Positions 46,527 through 57,300 of a DNA stretch of 64,000 nucleotides are shown here, piece by piece (position 1 is the first letter of the stretch; every line of letters starts with the position of its first letter). Where the stretch lies: NCBI RefSeq assembly GCF_030272615.1, contig NC_081414.1, forward strand, positions 46,421,501 through 46,485,500, read 5' to 3'. Under the pieces are notes generated by a model. The model saw only the letters and a list, made by a program, of their open reading frames with translations. It was not told where the DNA came from and searched no databases. Source of the stretch: Cryptomeria japonica (taxonomy: Eukaryota > Streptophyta > Pinopsida > Cupressales > Cupressaceae). The position numbers and the translations under genes were made by a program.

Positions 46527-47680
46527 GCACTAGAGAGGGAGAGAAGATTTTGAATTTAGAGGTAGCAAATTTCAGTAAAATCAGCCAATCTCCTAGATTT
46601 AAGCTGTTAAATGCAATCATGACAATCTCCCGAAATTTCAGAAAAAATGTCAGGGACCGTGGCGCTCGGAGTGCACACGGTCCTCGCAACTTTTTTCAAA
46701 ATTTGCAGGGATGATAGTTATGATGATTTTAGAGCTAATCTGAAAAAATTGAGTGATTTTACGATCAGTAGATAGGCCAAATTAAAGTTGCAATCTCAAA
46801 ATTGAACCCTACCAAAATTGTTGAAAAATGTAAAATTTGAATTTTGGAAAAGAGAGGGAAACTGAAATTTTGAATTTTATGATTTTAGAGGGAATACCAA
46901 AAGCAATGCAAGTTTTGAATTTTAAAAGTTGACTCAATTTCACACAAAATTCAATTTTGAAAGCGGAAATCAAAGTTGTTGTAATTAAACACTTAATTTC
47001 AAAAGTCACAAGTTGCAAGAATTTGAATAAAGCACTGAAATTTTGAATGAACGCCAACACACTTTTCAGATCTAGGACAGTAAGAACACAATTTTGACAC
47101 AAAATTTCAATTTCAACAATTTTTGAATGATTAGAAGCCTTAATCCAAGCAATCACTAGACCAACTTTGACTTTAATTTTGAAAGTGTTAGAATTGATGA
47201 AATCAGCCAAAATTCTGGATTTTAGCAAAAAAATACAGTAAGATCTTGCTCTTGAAATTTCAGAAAAAATGTCGGGGACGATGGCGCTCGGGGTGCACAC
47301 GGTCCTCGCAACTTTTTTCCAAATTTTCAGGGATGAAAGATATTATGATTTTGTTGCGAAATCCAAAGTTACAGCCGATTTGGAGATGTTTTGATCAGTG
47401 AAATTATCGGTCAAAGGTTGAATCAAGAGGGTTTTAAAAATTAGGGTTTTGACACTTAACCACTTAATTTTCAGAAATAAAGCACAAATATGAATTGATA
47501 ATTTGCAGTAGAAGGGTAGATCTAAAACAAGCATTAACCATTAAACATTTCGCAAGCTCAATTACTAAAAAGAAAATTTTAGGATTTTTATGCAATTAAC
47601 CTCTAAAATTTGCAAAAGATCAAACATGGAAATGTAATTAAGGAATCCAATTTTCAGATCTAACCATGAATAATCAGAAA
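46527..47680 (-). other. 5' leader of the Gypsy-type element with a duplicated motif block
   Basis: Non-coding, about 1.2 kb between the primer site and the ATG. It holds two copies of a block of about 90 bp (46631-46725 and 47253-47347) that share the core GGTGCACACGGTCCTCG and flanking GAAATTTCAGAAAAAATGTC. A related core lies in each LTR. Confidence 0.75.
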
Positions 47681-47706
47681 GGATGTTCACGTCGGGTTCA
47701 CCAAAA
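47681..47706 (-). other. Primer-site region of the Gypsy-type element
   Basis: The minus strand reads TTTTGGTGAACCCGACGTGA directly after the 5' LTR end (...GCTTTACA). The TGG start fits complementarity to a tRNA CCA end. I cannot name the tRNA from sequence alone. Confidence 0.65.
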
Positions 47707-48915
47707 TGTAAAGCGGAAAATCGTGAGCGAACCCTAAGTGTTCCCCCCACCACTCCGAGAAGAGGGGAAGGAGGTCACTTAGGATTGACGGTTTTCACTT
47801 AGGGGAGACTTTACATTCAAAAGAGGGGTTGAAACCCACAAGATCCAATCCCACACAATGCAAGATTGGATTCTAAATGAGTTTCAAGGGTTAAGACAGC
47901 AAGGCTACCCTCTTTTGTAAAGAATGTAGATAGAATGATTAAGCTAGGAATGCATGAAAAGTGAGAAAGATCCACTTATAAACTGAGATAGGGATATAGG
48001 ATGAAGCTGCAGACCTGGAATTAGCAGTAAAATGTCGAGATGGCGCTGTCTTGCAAATTTGAGCGAAAATTGACGGGACGATGGCGCCCGGCGTGCACAC
48101 GGTCCTCCGAAAAATCCGTGAAACGAAGGGGGATCTGTTCGTCTCTGCACAAGGATTCCAGATCTTCAGTTACAACCGCGTACCTGCAACCTACACACAG
48201 AAAAGAGAAGATGATTGCGGGGTTAGGGATTAGGGGTTTGCCCTTAGGTCAAACCCCAGTTTTGGAATTAACCAAGAAATGAGAAATGCTGTAAATGTAA
48301 ATGATTGTAATGTAAAACAAGTACTAGTACCTTGTTGTAAGAATGTTTGTATTCTTACATGCGAAGGTGTAGATGTTGTTGTATGTTGTATGTTGTATGT
48401 TGTATGTGATATGTGATCTCCACTTCAATGGTTGAATCCTTGTCTTGAATGCAACACTTAGCCTTGAATGGAGACTTAGAATGCTCAATTGCTTGAAGGA
48501 ATGCTTGATTGCTTAAATGTTTGAATGTTTAAATGTCACTTCCACCTTTTTTCCATCTATCCCCCAAAATGGGAGAGGAAATGTAGTTTATATACTTGCC
48601 AATTAGGGTTGATAGACTGATTTTTCCAACCTTAGGCCGACCAGGAAACAATATTTTCCAATTTGCAAACATAAAGACCCGAGGCCCCAAAAGAGATTGG
48701 GCCCAAAATAGGGCCAGGGACCAGGGCGCTGGGCGCCATGGCCCCACCTCCAGGGACAGCAGGGTGCAAGGAGGATCAGGCCAGGGTGCTGAAAAATGCA
48801 GTTTTTGATGTCATGAGCAAGTTTCGGGGTCTCCATTCAGGTTTCGTGTTGCGTCACCATCGTGAAGACCCAAATGCGGTCGAAATTGCAAGTGTCGCAA
48901 TTTTAGGACGCTACA
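47707..48915 (-). repeat. 5' LTR of the Gypsy-type element
   Basis: 1209 bp, one copy of the 31-bp unit (48716-48746). The GTGCAC-containing core is at 48073-48108. Confidence 0.94.
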
Positions 48916-50285
48916 AAACTTAATGAAGATGGTAAGGTAATCAGGAACAAATCAAGATTAGTTTGTAAAGGATATTCACATAAAGAGGGAATTGATTATA
49001 ATGAAACCTTTGCATCGATAGCTAGAATTGAGGTAGTTAGATTATTTCTTCCATTTGCATCTCATAAGAACTATAAAGTATATCACATGGATGTAAAATG
49101 TGCATTTCTGAATGGTGATCTTGAAGAGGAAGTTTACATTGAACAACCGATGGATTCTCATTGACAAATGTTAAAGATATGGTTTGCAGATTAAGGAAAG
49201 CTTTGTGTGGATTGGAGCAAGCTCCTAGAGCTTGGTATGCTAGATTGGACAAATATCTTTTGAAGCTTGGTTAGACTAAAGGTAATGCTGACAACAACTT
49301 ATATTACAAAGTGACTAATGATGACATCTTGGTTATTGAATTCTTTGTTGATGATATCATTTTTGGAGGAGAAGATGGATTGTGTAAGGACTTTGCTAAC
49401 AAGATGCAGGAAGAATTTGAAATGTCTATGATTGGGGAGATAAAATTCTTTTTAGGATTGCAGATTTCACAAACTGATAAAGGTATATTCATATGTCAAA
49501 CAAAATACTTAAAGGAACTACTGAAGAAATTTGGTACGGAAAACTCTAAACCGGTAAGTACTGCTATGACTACAACTAATAAATTGACATTGAAGGATGA
49601 TTCAGCTCCTATTAATCCAACAAGATACAAATCCATGATTGGAGGTTTACTATATTTGACACAAACAAGACTTGATATAATGAATGCAATATGTATTGTT
49701 TACAGATTTCAGAGTAATACTAAAGAAAATCATGAATTAGGAGTAAAAAGGATTTTACGGTATCTACAAGGCACAACAAATCTTGGTTTATGGTATCCTA
49801 AAGATGAAAATTTTGATTTATGTGCATACGCCGATGCAAATTGGGTAGATGACAGAAAGAGTACCACTGGCGGTGCATTCTTTCTTGGTAGCAGATTTGT
49901 TTCATGGATAAGAAAGAAGCAAAGTTGTACATCATTATCAACAACAAGAACCAGAATATGTTGCAGCAACAACTAATTGTACTCAAGTATTATGGATTAA
50001 GCAAATGTTGAAGGAAATAAAGGTAAAATGCAAAGAACCTATAATCATTTATTGTGATAATTCAGCAGCAATTGATATATCAAATAATCCACTATTTCAC
50101 TCTAAGACTAAGCATATTTTAATCAAATATAATTTTCTGAAAGAGAATGTTGAAGCAAAAGAAGATTGGTTTATGTGAATACTAAAGAGCAGATTGCGGA
50201 TATCTTTACAAAGCCTTTGCCTAAGGAAACCTTTGAATATCTCAGAGAACATCTTGGGGTAATGCCCTCACCGATAGAGACTTAG
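48916..50285 (+). pseudogene. Copia-3 reverse transcriptase and RNase H
   Basis: Resumes the RT frame at AAACT (48916). RLVCKGYSHKEGIDY and [20 protein letters not shown] are readable to about 49148, then there is a frameshift. 49311-49976 is open: [12 protein letters not shown] (catalytic Asp pair), GEIKFFLGLQISQ, NPTRYKSMIGGLLYL and the RNase H start ADANWVDDRKSTTGG. A frameshift near 49945 breaks the EAEYV region. IADIFTKPLPKET-like sequence follows (about 50190) before the TAG at 50283. It would copy element RNA to DNA; it is inactive. Confidence 0.92.
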
Positions 50286-50555
50286 ATGATTGAAGATTGG
50301 CATCAAACCAACAGAAACTAACAGAGAAATCTTTTATCTAGCTTTGATGGAGGAAAGCTACTTCTCAAGGGGAGTAGTTGGTTGTATGTTTTGGTATTTC
50401 TTCTTAAAATGCTTTGGTATTTGATGTCAAAGGGGGAGAGATATCTATGGAAAAACATTCTTTGGAGAGATATTATTCATTGGGGAAGAGATATATACTC
50501 TTTGTATTTTGGTTTTGATTTCTGGTATTGATCTATTCTAGAGATTTCTGGTTTT
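50286..50555 (+). other. Copia-3 3' untranslated region
   Basis: Non-coding, with GTCAAAGGGGGAGAG near 50428. The terminal purine tract and the LTR start have been deleted together. Confidence 0.7.
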
Positions 50556-50769
50556 GGTAAAGTTTCCCACCGTGTTGTGGATGTTGTTTCTCTTTCTATT
50601 TCATGCATTAAGTTTCACTGGTATTGATATTAACTGCTAATCTGTTAGCCGACATTAAGTTTGGTTTACTGGTATTAAGTATTAAGTTTGATTAAGTTAT
50701 AATTGGGTTGAAATTCATTGACAACTGATTCACCCCCCCCCCTCTCAGTTGTCCTTCTGGTTCCTAACA
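50556..50769 (+). repeat. 3' LTR remnant of Copia-3
   Basis: Only the last 214 bp remain (homologous to about 37244-37503 with an internal gap of about 47 bp), ending TTCCTAACA at the TATTT duplication. The C-run hairpin is intact here (50720-50753). Confidence 0.88.
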
Positions 50770-50774
50770 TATTT

Positions 50775-52199
50775 TCCCTTAGATTGGTCTCATTTGATCC
50801 TTAGAACTAAATATGAATAAAAAATGAAAGTACTATCATAGCCATTTCACTCAGAATACATAGTTGATGATGTTATGATGAATTTTGAAGCTACTCACAC
50901 ATCTTTTTTGAAAGATGAAATGTATTGTATTGAGATTCTTGAAGACAAGAAAATGATAGCTAACAAGATCTTTGAAGAAGATACTGTCATTAGTGAGCTT
51001 ATGTGGAATGATCCTTTTGAGAACTATGATGCCACTAGTTTGGGGACTTATGTGATTTCATCATATCCAAAGTAAAAAAGAAAATAGGATTTCAAAGTGA
51101 AAATTTATCTTTTCTTTCAGGACCTTTCATTTTGATGGTGCGAGAAGCAAGATTGACTTTGGAGTCGGTATTTGTCTCATATCTCCTTTAGGGAGGAATT
51201 TTATTAGATCCTTCTAATTCTAATTCAATTACACCAATGACGAGGTTGAATATGAAGCTTTGGTATGTAGTTTAAACCTTGATAAACAAATTGGAGTAAA
51301 GTATTTGAAGATATTCACAGATTTTGAATCAGTGGTTAAGCAAGTAAGAGGAATGATGACTGCAAAGAATGTCCAAATGAGATCATGTCACCATTAGATA
51401 TGGGATCTAATTGAAGCTTTTGAAGTATTCAATATCCAAATTTGGTCCTAAGATCTCAAAATATGGAAGTTGATAGGATGGCATTGATCGACTCACAAGT
51501 GGATTCGACAATGGATTTTTTGACCAATAAAAATTTAGTGAAGGTAATTGTCAAGTCTGTCATTCTAGACAATGACCAAAACTAGCAAGTTTTCAAGAGT
51601 GATTCTCAAATTTCCCTAGTCCAACAATTGAGTGAATTTGTAAAATAGAAGAATCTTATGGTGATCAAATTATCTAGTTGAAGATTAACAAACTTCTAAT
51701 AAGACAGATAATTATGAAAAATATTGTTAATTTAGATGACACAATGATTGAAAAGAGAAAATTTGCAGTGGATAAAGGTGATTAATTTGACATAAATGTT
51801 GGAGATGGAAGAAAACTCAAGTGGGGGAAGATGTCAACCAAAAAGTCAAAGATTGATTGACATCCTCTACAAAAAATGATACGGTCATCACCTGGACCTA
51901 TGAAGACCTTAAGAGGTACAAGTGAGATATTGTGCAACATACTATTGAATTGGTTGAAGGAGCTAAACTAGTGTAATAGAATCAAAGGTTGGTGAACCAA
52001 AAGATTGAGTAGCTCAAGAGATAATGAAGTTGATCAACTTAAGGCTCATATAGCCTATTAAGCTAATCAATTAAAAAAAAAATTGTCTTGCCCACTTGTA
52101 ACAAAAGAAGAAAATTATGGATGTTTATACTTCTCGTGCTGCTCAGATCAAAGGTAGACTACATTGGCTCAAATTTTAGTGATAATTTTTCAAAGGAAT
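50775..52199 (+). pseudogene. Ty3/Gypsy remnant with RNase H domain
   Basis: Near 51120-51370 the plus strand reads TFHFDGARSKIDFGVGICLI, two TAA/TAG-type stops, then NDEVEYEALVCSLNLDKQIG and VKYLKIFTDFESVVKQVRGM. The acids in FDGARS, EYEAL and FTDFES match the D-E-D set of the extra RNase H domain carried by Tat-type Gypsy elements. An open frame just upstream (50875-51075) may be the preceding linker. Downstream to 52199 only stops and frameshifts are seen. It resumes the sequence interrupted by Copia-3. Confidence 0.7.
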
Positions 52200-54790
52200 T
52201 TTTTCAAGATTTGTAGGCGTGCCATACTTTTCACACCATAAGGAAAATTGGTTTAAGGCCAACAACTCTTTCAAGAGTTACTTGATGTTCTCCAAGTCTT
52301 TTTTTGTCATTTTGAGAAAGTTCTTGTTGCTCAATACTACCTTGAACAATTTCTTGAGGTTGTGCCTTGTCAGTTATCAAATGCTCAAAGTATTTCTTGT
52401 GACCAAATCCTTAAACAATGTGTTCTTAAGGATCTATGGCTAACAATAAGGTTCTTGGCTTTGATGGCTTCCCTTGCAACTTTTACAAAAACTTTGGGGT
52501 GCTCACAACCTTCATTATGTGTACCTAGAAGGCTTGCAAATTGGGTTATTAAAAAATTTAATCAATTAAGGCAATATGAAATTAATACCTAAATGCAACG
52601 ATCTAAAGGATATTAATAATTGGAACCCTATCACCTTGTTGAATGTCTCATACAAGATCATTACCAAAGTACTAACTCTCAAGTTTTGTTTGATGTTTCT
52701 ACTTATTGTTAGACCTAAATAGATAGGATTTATCAAATCCAAATTTATCCTAGTTGAGATTATTGTAGTTTGGGAAGGCATGGATTTGGATTTTCATTCT
52801 TAAAAATTGTTCATTTTCATTAAAAACATTTTTTCTAAGGCTTACGACTACATTGGATGAACTTTCATTTTTGCCATGCTTCAGGTGCTTGGTTTTGGCC
52901 CAAGGCTTCTTCAATTGATTCAAATGACATTTTATGACATTTCTACTTGTATTACCATTTTTGGTCAACAATATCCCTCCTTTAGATTCTTTCAATCCAT
53001 CAAGGGTGCCATCTCATCCCAAATCTCTATCTTTTGGTCATGAAAGGTTTTGAATACCTCCTTGCTTAAGTTGTCTCCCAAGCTCATGTCAAGGGGATTG
53101 GTCTTTCTCATTTTGAGTGGAAAATTATCAATGGTCATTTTGTTGATGATCTTATTTCCTCATTATTCACAAGGATGAGAAGGATATCAATTGATCCCTC
53201 AATTTTCTTGACACTTTTTTTCAAGCATGCATCTTTAGAATTCAATAGCATAAAATCTTTGTGTTATAGATAATCCTTCTTGCTCAAGCCTACCTGACAA
53301 GATCATTTCAATTGGAAATGGATTAATCATGGAGAAATATTTTGATTCTTGGGCATACCTTTTGTTTTCACTCAAAAAATTGACAAGAAGATTCAATATT
53401 GGATTACCAAGCCTATTTCATTGGTTGGTAAGTTTCAAAATTGTTTAAAGATTTTGGTGGCCACACATGTTTATTATTCATCTTATCAGGTTCCCTCTAA
53501 GGCTTATAACTTGAAGGTTGAAAACCTCCTTAGAGACTTTATTTGGGCTTCTAGTAATGAGCATCATGGATTTTATAGGTGGTATGGGAATTCTATTGTT
53601 TGATGTAGAAGGTTGGAAGTCTTGGTTTAATTTTTATTCATAGACAAGGCATTTCTTTGTGTGATGGATAACTAGGGTGCTCACTAGAAATGAGGCCTAG
53701 AAAATCCATGTTCACCATTACATTAGCTCGGGCATTCCTCATGTTTGGATAGCTGGGAAGGGCCTAGATATTGACACGAGCCTCACTATGAAGGAGTTGG
53801 TTCACATTTATGGTACTTTTGTTATCAAAAGCATCTAAAAACCTTGGGAAGCCCTTAAACCCTAGCTTCATTGGGTTGTATATTATTTCATAATGGTGTA
53901 TTTGAACGTAATCAATTATACTTTTTTTTATTGCATTTTCTCTTCAATTCTCAATGGAGTCCATTGGCTCTCTTACCTTAGACTCAAATTTTTGAATTCT
54001 TTAGAAGAGGAGCCAAAACATTGCTAGACTTTATTCATTTGACCACCAAAATTGCTTTCTTCCTTGTTTGGATTTCAAGCTAGAATACAAAGTTTTAAGT
54101 TGGGACCAAAAAACTTACTATATGGTTCTTGATTGTATTCCCTCACAACGACTTCATAAGCTTGGAGTATGTTGCTTCAAGCCTTGGTGGAAGGACTAGA
54201 AATGGTTTTCAGATACTCCATTTTTGAGTTATGGGCCCTCTAAAGGTTACTCTTGGATCTCTCTCCTCACTTGCAAATGGTGGATCAACTCAACTTCCAT
54301 TGGTAGTTGCATTCCTCCAGTTAGTTCTAGCAAAAAAATTCTAGGGAGTTTGGGCTGCTATGCTTGAGCCTAAGTTGGCACACTTTGCATAGTGTCTTTT
54401 ATATCAAGGTCTTCTTATGGGGACCTTTCTCACTCAGATGCACATACCCACTCTAAATTATCCTTTTTGTGGCCAAATTGATTGCCCCAAGTACCTCTTT
54501 TGGTTTTATCCATGGGATCAAGAAGCCTAGAATTAAATCCATTACTTTTCCCCTTCTTGGGAATTGGCCTAGCCCTTGTCACAAGTTTAGCTAGATGTGG
54601 TACACTTTAAGGGTGATAATTTTATTCAATATTTGGAAGGATAGAAATTCTACATTGTTTAATCATGGTACTACTAATAAATGTTTTTCTTTGCATACTA
54701 AAGAAATGATTTTCTCTAATGTTATATTATGTAGATTCAAGTGCAAGATAGTGAAGTTGCACCTAAAGTTATGCATCTTTAGAAGCTACT
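52200..54790 (+). pseudogene. Decayed LINE reverse transcriptase
   Basis: Scattered LINE motifs in order, in several frames. VLGFDGFPCNFYKNFG near 52450 corresponds to the RT PGPDGFP motif. LNATI and SPC*MSHTRSL-type pieces follow near 52590-52660. FIKNIFSKAYDYIGW is near 52810, and INGHFVDDLISSLFTRMRR, the F-x-DD catalytic site, is near 53127. CPFCGQIDCPKYLFWF-like Cys/His spacing near 54460 fits the zf-RVT segment, and NIWKDRNSTLFNHG near 54630 is typical of the LINE C-terminal region. Many stops and indels; no end or target duplication could be placed. Confidence 0.75.
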
Positions 54791-55617
54791 AGACCATTAG
54801 TGCAATGTCCCTTCACTATTCCCTAGGTTCCTCTTGACTCTTGTTCTCCTTGTTGACATCAGTGTGGATGTAGCCACTCTTTCAAATGGGACAACCATGG
54901 AGATCATGGGTCTTGGTCTCGTGGTTATGTGCCTCATAATCCTAGGGACCTTTCTACCCATGGAGGATGGCCTCAGGCCTTGCACCTAACTTCTCCTTGG
55001 TGGGATATTGGTTGCTCGAACACCAAAAAATTTCTCTCTGTGTTGCTTGCCATCTATCTGGCTCACCCACAACCACCTCCAGAGAAAATTTGTAGAACAC
55101 AATGCTCTCACTAGGTAGGAGGCAATTGATGGTTCTAATGCAAATAATGTTTGAGAGGAACATAATGATAAGGATCTTCCTCCACCTAAGATAACTACAT
55201 ATGATTGCTTAGTTTCTTTCTAGGCTTGACTCTTACCTCCACTTCAATTCTACCCTAAGCACATAATTAGCTCTCTTTTATATTAAGTCATTTTATAATA
55301 TCTTAAATCACATAAATCAAATCCCAAATTAAGGATAAAAATAAAAGTAAAGTCTAACAAACACGATTCCTATAAATTTTGAACTAATCATAAGAGTGGA
55401 CAAACATAGGTTGTGGCGGTCTTCCCTAGCCACATACACGAGCCTCACAACAAAAACAGTGAACGGTTATGGAACACGATATTTCAAATCCGGCGATTAA
55501 GGACAATGGAGATCGAGATCACTTGGCCTATTATGGTGGGCTTCCAACAATCTTGTATGCCAAATAAAGATATGTAGCAATTAATTTCAGAATCCCAAAT
55601 TTCTCTGTACCCACCGC
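54791..55617. other. Intergenic DNA upstream of the AGP gene
   Basis: No supported gene. Short open frames at 54797-55163 overlap on both strands and lack family features. The part from about 55380 onward is the likely promoter region of the downstream gene. Confidence 0.4.
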
Positions 55618-55625
55618 TATATCAT
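55618..55625 (+). promoter_or_regulatory. Candidate TATA box of the AGP gene
   Basis: CTATATCA lies 124 bp before the ATG in a C/T-rich setting (CCCCTCCCTCTCCCC follows). A transcription start near 55650 would leave a 5' leader of about 100 bp with CT-rich stretches, common in plant promoters. Confidence 0.5.
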
Positions 55626-55748
55626 CCCCTCCCTCTCCCCTGTTTAACTCAATCTACCCTCTATTTTCATCATCCTTACCCCTTTGATTTTGCACTACAA
55701 TAGAACCCAATCTCTCAGTAAAACCAGTCTCTCCTCATCCAGTCGAAT

Positions 55749-56162
55749 ATGGGGAGATTCAGAGCGGCCATTTCCATTGTTTCAATGCTGCTATTCATGG
55801 GATTGTGCGTGACTGCTACTCCAGCGCCAGCACCCGTGTCAGCGCCGCCATCTCAAACGCCAATAACGCTGCCGCCATCATCATCATCTTCACCGCCGCC
55901 ATCATCTCTCACACCGCCACCATCATCATCATCTTCACCGCCGCCATCATCTCTCACACCGCCGCCATCATCATCATCTTCTCCTCCATCATCATCTCTC
56001 ACTCCTGCGCAATCTCCCGTCCAAGTGATCTCACCCACCACATCAAATGCCCCTGCTCCTGCTCCCGCTGTGGCTTCTACTTCCGCCGCCCCTCTGCAGA
56101 TCAAATGTGCTTCTTTCTTCTTCGGAGCTGCTTTATTTGGAAGTGCCGCTTTGTTTCTGTGA
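55749..56162 (+). CDS. Arabinogalactan protein (classical AGP, GPI-anchored)
   Basis: An intact 137-residue ORF. Residues 1-23 form a signal peptide (MGRFRAAISIVSMLLFMGLC), with likely cleavage before TPAPAP. The mature part is almost only Pro, Ser, Ala and Thr: AP/TP/SP glycomodules at both ends, and a central block with three tandem PPPSSSSSPPPSSLT-like units, encoded by 42-bp DNA repeats. Such Pro are normally hydroxylated and O-glycosylated with arabinogalactan. SPPP tracts are also extensin-like. The last 20 residues (CASFFFGAALFGSAALFL) are a hydrophobic GPI-attachment signal, so the product should sit on the outer plasma membrane and in the wall. No intron is needed. GC and codon use differ clearly from the TE debris around it. 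It is the only host gene I support in the window. Confidence 0.9.
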   Translation: MGRFRAAISIVSMLLFMGLCVTATPAPAPVSAPPSQTPITLPPSSSSSPPPSSLTPPPSSSSSPPPSSLTPPPSSSSSPPSSSLTPAQSPVQVISPTTSNAPAPAPAVASTSAAPLQIKCASFFFGAALFGSAALFL

Positions 56163-57300
56163 TTCTTTCTAGCATCTTCAGCTTTCGTGTTCCTGCATTT
56201 GGGCATAAGGAGCAGCGATTTCTTAGTTTAGAATTCAGATCTGGATGATTGTTTGTTTCGTCTTCAGTCTTCTGTGTAATTGATTAATTGATTGGTCTGT
56301 TTGTTTTGGTGTGGAGGACAAATACTGATGCTCATGCTGCATGTCCTGGTCGACTGGGATTTCGCAGGGCCTGGAATTTGACGCTCACCCCTCAACGGTT
56401 TGGTTCAATCTATTGTTTGGATGAGGATGAATAATTTTCAGTATAAATTCCATAATAAAATTTTCTTTTAGAATTATAAATATTCATTTTGGAGGATGAA
56501 TAATAATAAATATTCATTTTAGAGTGATAAATTTTTCTGTAATAAATATTTCTTGTACAGTAATAAATGCTCATTTTAGAGTGATAAGCCATTAAATATT
56601 GATGGAAATAATTCTGAAGTAATACTGATTTTTTTAGATTGATCAAATTGTATTCAATTTGAAGCTACTATTTGTATAGTTTTTTTTGTACATCTAAAAT
56701 TCATACATGGATGGAGTTTATTTTGTTTATCCAAGATTTTGAGAATATGTAGATGTAAAACAGTTAATTAAAGTTATGGATTATTTAATCCATATTGAAT
56801 CCTTTCATTTATAAAAGGGGTTTTTTTAAATAAGAAAATTAAGATTGTGATCTAGTAATAAGAGAGATTATGATATATAAAAAAAATTCATTGCCATATA
56901 TATAATCTTGTTCATTAGATTTTGATTTTATTTATTTATAATTAAAATAAGTAAATTAAAATTAAATTAAAATATAATTGAATTATTTATAATTTATAAT
57001 CCAACATTAAATTTTTAAATAATTATTTATTATAAGTAAATAATAAAAAATAATTAGCATTGGATAATTATATAAATTTTCTCTATAATATAAAATTAAA
57101 AAGAATGATATTATCTATTTTTCAATATTATCTCTTATTATGCTAAAGTGTTCCCTCTTTGAAGTTGTACAACCTATATTTCTAAATGATTAGTCTAAAA
57201 TATTAGGGTGATTATTGAATATAGTATAATTCATGCAATATTACCAATGAATTGCATTAGTTGCATTATCATGCTTAATGGTCGGATGTTACCAAAGGGT
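56163..57300. other. 3' flank of the AGP gene, AT-rich
   Basis: Likely 3' UTR to about 56450 (AATAAA at 56453 could serve polyadenylation). Beyond it, 56450-56590 has two to three diverged copies of a roughly 60-bp AATAAATATTCATTTT unit. The rest is very AT-rich without a gene. Confidence 0.45.

Larger units (their letters stand above)
41164..48915 (-). mobile_element. Non-autonomous Ty3/Gypsy-type element (gag-protease only)
   Basis: 7.75 kb with two 1.2-kb LTRs and a perfect AAACT target duplication. On the minus strand: 5' LTR (48915-47707), a primer-site region, a 1.2-kb leader, one large gag-protease ORF (46526-43119 with one stop), 0.7 kb non-coding, a purine tract, and the 3' LTR (42383-41164). 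No reverse transcriptase, RNase H or integrase motifs are present, so it would depend on enzymes from another element. A solo LTR of the same family lies at 11717. Confidence 0.92.
36410..50769 (+). mobile_element. Copia-3, LTR retrotransposon (split by a Gypsy-type element)
   Basis: A plus-strand Copia closely related to Copia-1, with TATTT target duplications (36405-36409 and 50770-50774). The 5' LTR is full length; the 3' LTR has lost its first part. Coding sequence is interrupted twice: by a 761-bp insert between two copies of a 78-bp segment (39062-39978), and by a 7.75-kb Gypsy-type element inside the reverse-transcriptase region at AAACT (41159-41163 and 48916-48920). Confidence 0.93.

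Noticed and set aside
55853-56206. 117-codon antisense frame across the AGP gene rich in Gly and Asp
   Set aside because: It is the mirror of the Pro/Ser repeats on the coding strand; it has no signal peptide and no independent support.
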